Shown here: one piece after another, positions 1-8,325 of the stretch
Layout of the letters: each line of letters begins with the position of its first letter
Numbering within the stretch: position 1 is the first letter of the stretch
The notes under the pieces: model-generated
What the model was told of the DNA's origin: nothing
Seen by the model: the letters and a program-made list of their open reading frames with translations, nothing else
Database searches by the model: none
Origin: Rheum nobile
Lineage: Eukaryota; Streptophyta; Magnoliopsida; Caryophyllales; Polygonaceae
Reading direction: 5' to 3'
Assembly: GCA_027886185.1 (NCBI GenBank)
Contig: WOAB01000895.1
Location: 1,426,001-1,490,000, forward strand
DNA length: 64,000 nt
Made by a program: the position numbers and the translations under genes

Positions 1-260
1 CGCTCACTTGGATCAACTCTCTTTGGGTGGCTCTCAATTTTGGAAGGGAGCCGATGTGGGGGCGGCATGCATGTAGTGTGGGGGTAAGCGGGGCCATTTC
101 CCTTGTCTTGGGGAGTGGCTTCATGGTGGCGCGCCCCGTGGTGACTCCCCGGGTCAATGTATACTTGGGGAGTTGGACCCGTAGGATGGAGCGCGGGCGG
201 CAACACGCGAACTTGAAGCGCGGCCAATTGTCGCTTGAGCTCGGCAATCTCGACATCCAT
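1..260 (-). pseudogene. gag: Gypsy element F, gag N-terminal fragment (runs off window)
   Basis: Read on the minus strand from an ATG at 260, this gives a short amphipathic start (AELKRQLAALQ) followed by a Pro/His-rich stretch, as in the gag N-termini of the related elements A and B. An earlier ATG at 298 lies in a different frame and begins MEDHG, resembling the MEDPM start of element A gag, so the true start may be 298 with a frameshift between. The fragment follows a leader, primer-binding site and LTR in the correct order for a minus-strand element. The rest of gag is outside the window. The call rests on position and weak similarity, not on a recognisable domain. Confidence 0.45.
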
Positions 261-1224
261 GGGTTGTCACGAGTGACTCCTAATCCATGATCTTCCATGG
301 AGCTTGAACCTAAGGTAACCATGAACCACGAGAGTCAAGAGGCACAAGGCGAGCAATCACAACAAAGTAATCAAAATGCTTTCCCAAATTAATTTCAGTG
401 ACACCACTCATGGGTTAACTAGTTAAGCCATGGGAATCAAGGAAATCAAGCAAGGGCATGCAATGTTTAGCCAACAAGTAACTTCACAACGTAACTTTAA
501 AGTTGAAATCAAGATATGAGGATCAAAGCATTAAGAAACAATTGAGTGTGTCGAAAGTATTCTTTGGTGTTGTGACTTGAGATAAAAAGATGGAGGGGTG
601 GGCTTAGTGGGTCTTGTTGTCGGTGAAGGGGCTTTGCCCCATTGCCTATGGCATGCATTTTGCCCATATATTGCTTCTCTTTTTTCTTTTTCTTTTTTAA
701 ATTCGAGATGGATTTTTTTTAACTTGGGTAGCAACAAGGTAACTAGGCAAGAGTTTGCTCTCTTTTGGGTAGAGACAAACAAATTAAAAAGAGAGAAAGT
801 GAGGGAGAGAGAAAATCCAGAAATGGAATCAACCAACAAGTGCAAAACAGTTGCCTTATATGGCTCCAATCCCTAGCATGATCAACAAAAAGGACAAGTT
901 GGAAGTTTCCCAAAATGGAGCTAACAAGCAAGGTTGCTTTAGGAAAAGTGGTTTTGTCCTTTTTCTAGTTTGGGAGGAAAGTGGTCCCCTTGTTCTCTTG
1001 GATCTTGGGAAACCCTATCTAGCTAGGTTAACATGGAAAAAGGCAAGGGAGAGTGGCGGCTGTATATGGAGGCAAGGTGGGCAGCTCAGTGGAAGGATGG
1101 GCGGTGGAGTGGCGGCGCCACGTCGGTGGAAGGGGAAATCAAAGAAAATGCAAGGGGAAAGCAATGGAAGGTGAAAACGAGTGAAATCAAGAAATTAAAA
1201 TGACAAAGGAAGTGACTTAACTTG
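261..1224 (-). other. Untranslated leader of element F
   Basis: About 960 bp between the F primer-binding site and the gag start. No coding signal is visible. It is rich in purine/pyrimidine runs and has a GC-rich GGCGG patch at 1060-1130, like the equivalent leader of element A (16790-16890). Confidence 0.5.
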
Positions 1225-1246
1225 GCCTCTGAGATCTGATATCAAT
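1225..1246 (-). other. Primer-binding site of element F
   Basis: On the minus strand the LTR end is followed directly by ATTGATATCAGATCTCAGAG, a diverged match to the initiator-Met tRNA primer site (TGGTATCAGAGCC) seen in C and D. Confidence 0.55.
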
Positions 1247-2094
1247 TGATTCGAAATGCCACAATAAGGAGGCACCTCAGGTGCGTTGGCTCGGACCATG
1301 GCGCAAGCAAGACCTCCCTTCAACTCCTTCTTGCATGGACCTTCTTATTGGGAGCTTCTCTGGAGCACAACAAGGAAATAACCTCAAAGTGAGGTTCTAA
1401 TGGGGGTGTGACGGCCAGATAACCTCAAAGTGAGGTTATCTAAGCGAGGTGCTTCACTCGAGCGTGGCGGCAATTGGGCTCAGACACGGGGCGACTTAGT
1501 TGGGGAAGCGATGGGGGCATGAGGCCTATGATGCGAGAGATAGATTGAGGGAGTGAGAGCAAGAGAACCAAAACCACTAGAGCTTGAGGCCTAGGGGTTT
1601 AGGTGAGGAGGAAGACCTCAACTCAACACAACTAAACCTCAACTAAAACCTAACATTGCAATGGAGCACATAAAGTGCTTAAATAGTCTTACACACATGT
1701 GGCAATGGGCCTAAAAGTAAATGGGCTTGGTTCATTACAAGTGGACAACACTCCCAATCATAAAAACAAGACAATAACAAGGTAAAGGGAAAGGATAGGC
1801 ACATGACACCCGGGGGTGCCACGCAGAGGCGCGCTACTAGGAGCACGCCATGGGGGCACGCTACTGGGGCGCGCTAGCATGGTGCTGGGGGCACGCCAGG
1901 GAGTGTGTTGATGGGATGCTTTGGTGACCAAGGTGAGGGACTCGCAACTTGAGCCAATGCTAGTGTGAGTGCGGGTGACGATGGATCGGGTAGCTTGAGC
2001 AATGTTGTGAGCGCGGGCCCGGGTCATGGGTCCGATCGACTTGACGCTCATCAACTCATCATCATCCGTCACCGTCAAGGTCTGGGGGCCATCA
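1247..2094 (-). mobile_element. Gypsy element F, 5' LTR (848 bp)
   Basis: The plus strand begins TGATTCGAAA and ends GGGGGCCATCA; on the minus strand the LTR therefore begins TGATGGCC and is followed by the primer-binding site at lower coordinates, making it the 5' LTR. The first ~250 bp (about 1840-2094) are open on the minus strand and encode DDDELMSVKS and GPMTRARAHNIAQ, matching the pol C-terminal tail that B encodes across its internal/LTR boundary. F sits in the LINE reverse-transcriptase sequence: LINE coding (MKYVSRMLKS) stops at 2095. The other LTR and its target duplication are outside the window. Confidence 0.75.
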
Positions 2095-2460
2095 ATGGAT
2101 TTGAGCATTCTTGAGACGTATTTCATAGCTATTACAAAAAGATAAGGAAACATGGGTCGTCTTGCCTTATGCCTTTCCTTCTATGCAATGTTCTAAAAAT
2201 CCCAGCCTAATGCCACCTAGGCCCCGCCTGGGCGCTAGGCGGTCATCGACCGCCTAGGGACACCTAGGCGAGAAGAAGTCTCAGCTGTTGTGGAAGCGGT
2301 AACATCTTAGGAGATGGCGGATGCATAGAACAAAGTTGTGGGTGAGGCTTTGTAAAATAAGGCCCATTATTATAAATCAAACCTCATCCCAACATAGTTT
2401 TATAAACATTAATTGGTTTGGGAGAACATAGTCAAATAATCACATCGATCACGCATTAAT

Positions 2461-2491
<31 letters not shown>

Positions 2492-2708
2492 CTCACCGCC
2501 CAGCTCACGCCTAGCGACTTTTAGAACATTGCTTTAGGGAAGAAGCCTTAAATGTTTCCATTAACATTCAGAGAGTAGGTTTAACTTGAAATACACATAT
2601 TCACCCATCCGATGAGTTGCATAGGGAGGTTCATGGTAGTTATCGCTTCAATAATACATCGCTAGTTCACAGAGTCAAAAGCTTTAAATAATCAATTTTT
2701 ATGACACA
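2095..2708 (-). pseudogene. LINE reverse-transcriptase fragment, distal part (split by MITE)
   Basis: Two minus-strand pieces (2708-2533 and 2184-2095) read as the middle of a plant L1-type LINE reverse transcriptase. The first gives KAFDSVN, a stop where Trp is expected, then MQLIGWVNMCIS and SLNVNG. The second gives RKGIRQDDP and, after a +1 shift, MFPYLFVIAMKYVSRMLKS. These match the family order KAFDSVNW, CI..P.FSLNVNG, GLRQGDPLSPYLFVL.MEYLSRML. The catalytic FADD segment would lie further left, where F interrupts. The piece is broken by stops, frameshifts and the MITE at 2185-2532. It continues the LINE sequence at 48281-48510 across element A. Confidence 0.85.
2185..2532. mobile_element. 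MITE-like element with ~14-bp terminal inverted repeats
   Basis: The ends are gcaatgttctaaaa and, inverted, the same sequence. Inside each end are GC-rich GCCTAGGCGCTAGGCG-type repeats (2215-2275 and 2461-2515), so the two halves are partly complementary. The middle is AT-rich and non-coding. It splits a LINE reverse-transcriptase motif. No clean target-site duplication was found, so the superfamily is undecided. Confidence 0.75.
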
Positions 2709-3524
2709 TGATGAGAATCAAACCCTCAAAAGAGGTTTTTCTTCCCAATAGAAGCTAGATCGTGGCCAAGCTAGGGTTCATCCTTCACTCTTAAGCTTGG
2801 ATGGCCTCCAATGGTCTTTGGAAGAGGCTCTCGGTCGTGGAAGAGGTGGAACGTCAAGGGAGCGCCGAGAGGGCCGGAGGGCGGCCGAGGGGAGGCGCGG
2901 CTGGCGGCGCTAGGCTTCGTGGTCAAGGGACCCTCCTCTAGAGGTTCCTTGGCTGAATGGAATGTGTTCCTACCGATTTGTATGCTTGGGTTTGTGAGAA
3001 TATGAGATTGAGAGGAAGAAATGCAAGATTGAAGACTTGGGTTGAAGAGATAGTGGCTGCCTAGGAAAGATATACTCTTACCCAAGGCTTTGGCCACTCT
3101 TTAATTCTTCAACTAGTTTGCAAAAGGAGACAACAAGGAGTTTAAATAGTCTAGGGTTGTTGGGTGGACTAGGAGCCATTGGCAAATGGGTCCACATGCC
3201 CACCAATAAAAGGAAATGCATAAATAAACCCACAAAGGGGTAAAGAGGGATAAAAGCCATAAGGCTTGGGTGGAGGCGCGTGCCTAGATGCCTTGGAGTC
3301 GAAGCACCGGGTGCTTGATTGTCGTGGCATGGAGGCGTGGGCGCCGTGGCTACTCCAAGGTGAGGCACAAAAGTGGGCTTGTCCCTTGGGTTGGTGGATC
3401 TTCGTCGCTTGGGCTTGAGAGGGCACGGTGGACTAGGGCGTTGAGGGCTTGTGCCATGGCTCGGGCTCGAGCCCTAGTCACCGGGCCTTGAATGTCCTTG
3501 TTGATGGGTGTTTAGCACTCATCA
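2709..3524 (-). repeat. 3' LTR of element A
   Basis: The plus strand starts TGATGAGAATC and ends GCACTCATCA. It is near-identical to 47460-48275 and of equal length. On the minus strand it follows a polypurine tract. Its first ~160 bp encode a pol tail containing GPVTRARARAMAQAL. This copy has TAA where the 5' copy has CAA, close to the LTR start (minus-strand codon in 3510-3520). Confidence 0.9.
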
Positions 3525-3537
3525 CTCTCCCCTTCTT
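3525..3537 (-). other. Polypurine tract of element A
   Basis: The minus strand reads AAGAAGGGGAGAG immediately before the 3' LTR, the expected priming site for plus-strand DNA synthesis. Confidence 0.75.
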
Positions 3538-4298
3538 GAGGGAGAATTATCCTCAATTCGGGTGCAACATCTACGAGCCACTTGATCACTCGGGAGGCGT
3601 CATGGCTGGATGGGCGAGGATTGAAGCGGCCCCGGGCTGGAATCCGTGCACACATAGGAGGCAAGTCCGCAAAAGTCCTAGGACACGCAAACTCAACAAG
3701 GAATGGAAAAGTTAGCCAACGGTGCGGGGGAGCCCTAAGGATGGCTCTAAGCAAGTCATCGGGGGGAAGAGGGCAACTAGTGTCAAAGATATAGCACACC
3801 CCAAAATTCAGCCACCAAAATCTCCAAAAACGAGTCACTAAATGAGGTGCCTAAACCACCACAATAGCATTAGGTATTCCATGGAATGGTGCCTCGAAGC
3901 CAAATGGAAAGGGAGTTAGCTCGGTTGTTGGTGGCGGTAGTAGACAAGACATGCCATGAGCTCTCCTACGGGTTGTCTCACCTAAAACATATATGGAATC
4001 CCTCCCCTTCTTACACATGTGCAATCCGGTTAGAAAAACCGTAGCTAGGTCTTCCCAAGTGGTGGATGGATGGAAAAAGGGCGTGTAAGGGCCGGGAGGG
4101 TGGAACCTAGGCAAAAGGGGAACAAGTGGTGGTGCAAAGGTATAATCTCAAAGGTGGCGATATAGCTTGTGTTCCCAAACTCAAAATGGCACTCGAGGGC
4201 ATCCTTAATCAACAATTTCCCAAATGGGGCTCTAAGGGCACAAAGATCACGCTCTCAGGGAAGGGGAAAGTCATCCCAAGAATGTCCCGCAAGGTCAC
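3538..4298 (-). pseudogene. pol: Element A, degenerate integrase remnants
   Basis: Broken minus-strand frames retain integrase pieces in the right order. KLLIKDALECHFEFGN resembles the zinc-binding N-terminus of B (NLLIEEAHSRGHFGVS). TWEDLATVFLTGL and CKKGRDSIYVL align with PWEDLSMDFITGL and RRGRDSIFVV of B, with the first catalytic Asp lost. ELTPFPFGFEAPF resembles LTPFEVVYG. The middle of the core, including the other catalytic acids, is missing. Just before the LTR the frame ELRIILPQEGES runs into the LTR-encoded tail. Assignment rests on alignment by eye to B. Confidence 0.6.
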
Positions 4299-4992
4299 CT
4301 AACGTGGCACACGCCGGGGAGAGAGGACTATGGGGTGTCTCGGGTGCATGGAAAGACAAAGGAATATGAAGCATGAAAGTGTAAGCATGATGAGGAGAGG
4401 AAAACCCATACCTCGGAGACAAGATGTTGACAATCTTGTCTCAGTCCTTCTTGCACCACTCGTCATTGGGGTAAGGGTCATTCCACGTGCATACATCCCC
4501 AAGAGGGCAAAAGCCGTATGAAGGCCGAGCGGTGAGAGCTCCTTGAGGGGCGGCCGGTCGCCTTGGTAGCGGGGCAAAGGCGCGGCCCCCGGCGGGAGGC
4601 CGCGGCGACGAGCCAAAAGGGTGTGGTACTTGCCACGCCCTTGGAGGGCAGCCGAGGATGCGTGCGCTGCCAGCTGGCCAGAGGAAGTCGGCACATGGGC
4701 CGCGCGAGGAGAGACGGCTGCCGGTGCGGGGCCGAAGGAGGGAGCCTTGACTTGGATGTGGGCTGCCAAGGGATCGTGAGCTTCAAGGGCCTTGAGCCAA
4801 TTTCTCTCGATTTGATCTTCAAGAACCTCTCGTGGAGACATAGGCAAGAGAGTGATCTGCTTCCCATCATGGACAAAGACAAAGGTATTGAGGAAGCCAT
4901 CATGGATCACCCGCCTATCAAATTGCCAAGGCCTTCCTAGTAAAATGTGAGTGGCATCCATAGAAATCACATCACACAAAATTTGATCAAAC
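4299..4992 (-). pseudogene. pol: Element A, C-terminal half of protease and linker
   Basis: This minus-strand frame starts next to the left end of B and continues the protease cut at 13739. It contains DVISMDATHILLGRPWQFD and HDGFLN, matching B (MDATHILLGRPWLFD), then a low-complexity Ala/Pro linker with LLARRR, also present in B. It ends in unrelated frame at 4299. Joined across B (removing B and one TAGGA copy) the frame is continuous except for a TAG at the insertion point. Reverse transcriptase and RNase H, which should follow, are not recognisable before the integrase remnants, implying a large internal deletion. Confidence 0.8.
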
Positions 4993-4997
4993 TAGGA

Positions 4998-5860
4998 TGA
5001 TGTGACCTTGCTATGAAGAAGGTCTCAAGTCCCGGATGAGATCGTGATGAATCCGTAGTGGGGCGAAGCAACTCCTTGAATAGGCGTCTGCGTTGATGGA
5101 GATTGCAAGACGACGACGAAGCGGAAGCGATTGCGGAAGCGATGTGAAGTTGATGATGATGCAGTCCCTATGAAGGGTGATGGTGGACGGACTGAATGAT
5201 GATGGAAAGAAGAGGTTTTGGAGGCGGGTTAGATGAAGGGAGCACGCTCGACCTAGATCTAAAGGATTTGATGTGAGAATGACGAAGGAGCAAGCTCGAC
5301 TAGGTGATTCAAGGTGACGTTGAAGGAACTTCAATGGAGGTTTTCTCTCAAAATAAAGTTATGAATATCAACGTACCAGGAAAGGGGCTACAAAGCTAGG
5401 TTAAGTAAAAGGAAGACTCTTCCTTTTCCTTAACCAAAAAGATTAAAAATAAAACAAATAAAACTCTAAAAATAACTCTAAGGGGGCTGGTCATTCTAAG
5501 TATAGAACTGACCTCCTAAACTCCCTTAAAAATGCTGAAAATAATAATAAATAATATCCGGACTAAAAACTAAAAATGTCATAAATCAGAAATATTGATA
5601 ACTAGGCGAATAGCGATCAATATCTCTAATCTGTGAGATCCGGGATCTCTGCAGACTGTGTAGACGTCCCAACTGTCACTAAACTCAGAATGGATCCCTC
5701 ATCTGTAGTTGGACGTCTATGACCTGCTACGAGTCTGGTCACCAGTGATTGAGTCGCAGCTTGAATAGCTTTGGCTCGTGCTCTAGTAATGGGACCTGAG
5801 GACCTAAGACTCATAGCCTCCTCCTCGTCTGCAGCTGTCATGGTAGGCGAGGTCACATCA
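4998..5860 (-). repeat. 3' LTR of element B
   Basis: The plus strand starts TGATGTGACC and ends GGTCACATCA, a 10-bp perfect terminal inverted repeat. It is near-identical to 12870-13733. The pol frame enters it and stops at 5626-5628. Confidence 0.95.
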
Positions 5861-8325
5861 TAGGAGCCCACTTGAGTGTGAAGCGTCCCCGCTTCACCCT
5901 CATCATACTCTGGCTCCATGTACGGTGATAGATCAGCAACATTGAAGGTCGGGTGAACACCATACTTGTCTGGGAGCTCTAGCTGGTAGGCGTTGTCATT
6001 GATGGCCTTGACAACACGGAATGGTCCATCACCCCTTTGGTCGAGCTTAGACTTGCGGTTGGAAGGAAAACGCTCCTTCCGCAAGTGAAGCCAAACCAAG
6101 TCGCCAGGAGCAAAGACAATCCTGCGTCGTCCTTTGTTCTTCTGGGCCGCATACTGTGCTGCTCTGCGCTCCAGCTGGGTGTGCGTCCGAGTGTGCAGTT
6201 CCTTGATATGATCGGCCAATCTGTCAGCTGTGGTGCTGTCTGTATCCTTCCTAGGATAGGGAGTCAAGTCCAGCGACGTCAGCGGGTTCCGTCCGTAGAC
6301 AACTTCGAACGGGGTGAGTTTAGTCGCGCTGTGCCTGCACCTGTTATAAGAAAACTCCACAGTAGACAGTAAGTCCTCCCACCGGCGTGGGTTACTCTTC
6401 AGAACCGTCCGAAGGTGGGCTCCAAGAGTGCGGTTGGTCACCTCTGTCTGACCATCCGTCTGTGGGTGGTAGCTCGTAGAAAATAGGAGTTTAGTACCGA
6501 GCTTACCCCATAAGGTTCTCCAGAAATGGCCGACGAACTTGGTGTCCCGATCACTAACAATAGTGCGCGAAATACCGTGTAGTCTCACGACATTGTCGAA
6601 GAATAGAGTAGCAACGTCAGTGGCGTTACTAGTGTTCTTACAGGCAATGAAGTGTGCCATCTTAGAGAACCTGTCGACGACCACAAATATAGAATCTCTA
6701 CCACGCCGAGACATAGGCAACCCAGTGATAAAATCCATGGAAAGATCTTCCCACGGGCCAGCGGGAATCGGCAGAGGCGTGTAGAGACCATGCGGACTAG
6801 ACCTGGCCTTAGCCTTATGGCATGTCACACAACTCTGACAATACTTCGTAACATTGTTGGCCATCTTTGGCCAGAAGAAGTGTTCGCGAAGTGATGCCAG
6901 CGTCTTAGACACGCCAAAGTGACCACGACTATGTGCTTCCTCAATCAGCAAATTTCTGACAGAGGATGAAGGGATGCAAAGCTTCCCACCTTTGTACAGA
7001 AATCCGTCATCAAGGAAATACATAGCATGTTCACGGCCAGTGGATTTACATTGCTCAAAGAATGTAGAAAAGAAAGGATCAACAGCATAAAGATCCTTGA
7101 GCAATGCAAACCCAAATAACTGAGACTGAAGCTGAGTAATGAGGACATACCTGCGAGAAAGGGCGTCGGCTACCACATTCTCCTTACCTTTCTTGTGCAC
7201 AATGAGATATGGAAACGTCTCCATGAACTCAACCCAGCGAGCGTGGCGTCTGTTAAGAGTCGTCTGGCTGCGCAGATAACTAAGAGTTGCATGATCGGAG
7301 TGAATCATGAACTCTGCAGGCCACAGATAGTGTTGCCACGTCTTCAGAACCCGAATGAGGGCGTACAACTCCTTGTCATACGTTGGGTAGTTCAGCTGTG
7401 CACCTGACAGCTTCTCTGAAAAATAGGCAATCGGCCTCTTCTCCTGCAGCAAGACACCTCCGATGCCGAAATCAGAAGCGTCGCATTCCACCTCGAACCG
7501 ACGGGTGAAGTCAGGAAGCTGCAGCAGTGGCGCGCGGCACAAGGCATCCTTCAGGGTGGCAAAAGCAGCATCATGCCGGGGAAGCCAAGTGATAGACGCG
7601 GCCTTCTTGGTCAGCTCATGTAATGGGGCGGCTATAGTGCTGAAATCACGAACAAACCGTCGATAAAAACCAGCCAAACCCAAAAACGAACGTACCTGAG
7701 TAGGAGTAGTTGGCGTCGGCCACTCCTGGATAGCGCGGATCTTTTCTGCATCCACCTGCAGGCCGTCCTTGCTGACGACGAAACCTAGGAAGTTTGTAGA
7801 AGGAGAACAAAATACACACTTGCCAAGATTGGCGTATAAGCTCTCTACTCTCAAACACTCTAAAACAAGGCGAAGATGCTCAGCATGGTCATCTAAAGTC
7901 CTAGAGTAAATAAGAATATCATCAAAATAGACAACTACAAACTTACCCAGAAAAGCTCTCAAGACATGGTTCATCAGTCTCATGAACGTAGAAGGAGCAT
8001 TGGTCAGTCCAAATGGCATGACTAGCCACTCATACAGACCATACTTCGTCTTGAAAGCAGTCTTCCACTCGTCCCCTTCCTTCATGCGAATCTGATGATA
8101 GCCGCTCTTCAGATCAATCTTGCTGAAGAACTGCGCTCCATGTAGCTCGTCAAGCATGTCATCGAGGCGAGGAATGGGATTTCTGTATTTGATGGTGATC
8201 TGGTTGATGGCACGGCAATCCACGCACATCCTCCAAGAACCGTCCTTCTTAGGCACCAAGATGACGGGAACCGCGCACGGGCTAAGAGACTCGCGCACAT
8301 ACCCCTTCTCCAACAGTTCCTGCAC
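5626..8325 (-). CDS. pol: Element B pol: reverse transcriptase, RNase H, integrase, LTR-encoded tail
   Basis: An 899-codon open frame makes and inserts the element's DNA copy. In order: reverse transcriptase (SLSPCAVPVILVPKKDG near residue 15, catalytic YFDD at 133-136), RNase H (VECDASDFGIGG near 280), integrase zinc domain (H..H in HSRGHFGVSKT, then CQSCVTC), integrase core with Asp in MDFITGLP, Asp in VSDRDTKF and Glu in HPQTDGQTEVTNRTLG, and a GPF module near the C-terminus. All key catalytic residues are present. The last ~78 residues lie inside the 3' LTR and include GPITRARAKAIQAA. The frame is directly preceded by an in-frame TAG (8326-8328) that separates it from gag-protease; relatives have one continuous polyprotein, so I read this as a nonsense change at a Gln codon. 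Confidence 0.93.
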   Translation of the reverse strand: MQELLEKGYVRESLSPCAVPVILVPKKDGSWRMCVDCRAINQITIKYRNPIPRLDDMLDELHGAQFFSKIDLKSGYHQIRMKEGDEWKTAFKTKYGLYEWLVMPFGLTNAPSTFMRLMNHVLRAFLGKFVVVYFDDILIYSRTLDDHAEHLRLVLECLRVESLYANLGKCVFCSPSTNFLGFVVSKDGLQVDAEKIRAIQEWPTPTTPTQVRSFLGLAGFYRRFVRDFSTIAAPLHELTKKAASITWLPRHDAAFATLKDALCRAPLLQLPDFTRRFEVECDASDFGIGGVLLQEKRPIAYFSEKLSGAQLNYPTYDKELYALIRVLKTWQHYLWPAEFMIHSDHATLSYLRSQTTLNRRHARWVEFMETFPYLIVHKKGKENVVADALSRRYVLITQLQSQLFGFALLKDLYAVDPFFSTFFEQCKSTGREHAMYFLDDGFLYKGGKLCIPSSSVRNLLIEEAHSRGHFGVSKTLASLREHFFWPKMANNVTKYCQSCVTCHKAKARSSPHGLYTPLPIPAGPWEDLSMDFITGLPMSRRGRDSIFVVVDRFSKMAHFIACKNTSNATDVATLFFDNVVRLHGISRTIVSDRDTKFVGHFWRTLWGKLGTKLLFSTSYHPQTDGQTEVTNRTLGAHLRTVLKSNPRRWEDLLSTVEFSYNRCRHSATKLTPFEVVYGRNPLTSLDLTPYPRKDTDSTTADRLADHIKELHTRTHTQLERRAAQYAAQKNKGRRRIVFAPGDLVWLHLRKERFPSNRKSKLDQRGDGPFRVVKAINDNAYQLELPDKYGVHPTFNVADLSPYMEPEYDEGEAGTLHTQVGSYDVTSPTMTAADEEEAMSLRSSGPITRARAKAIQAATQSLVTRLVAGHRRPTTDEGSILSLVTVGTSTQSAEIPDLTD

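Noticed and set aside
27..290. 87-codon plus-strand frame
   Set aside because: It is antisense to the gag start of element F and has no recognisable domain.
851..1174. 107-codon plus-strand frame
   Set aside because: It lies in the non-coding leader of F on the opposite strand, with low-complexity Gly/Lys composition.
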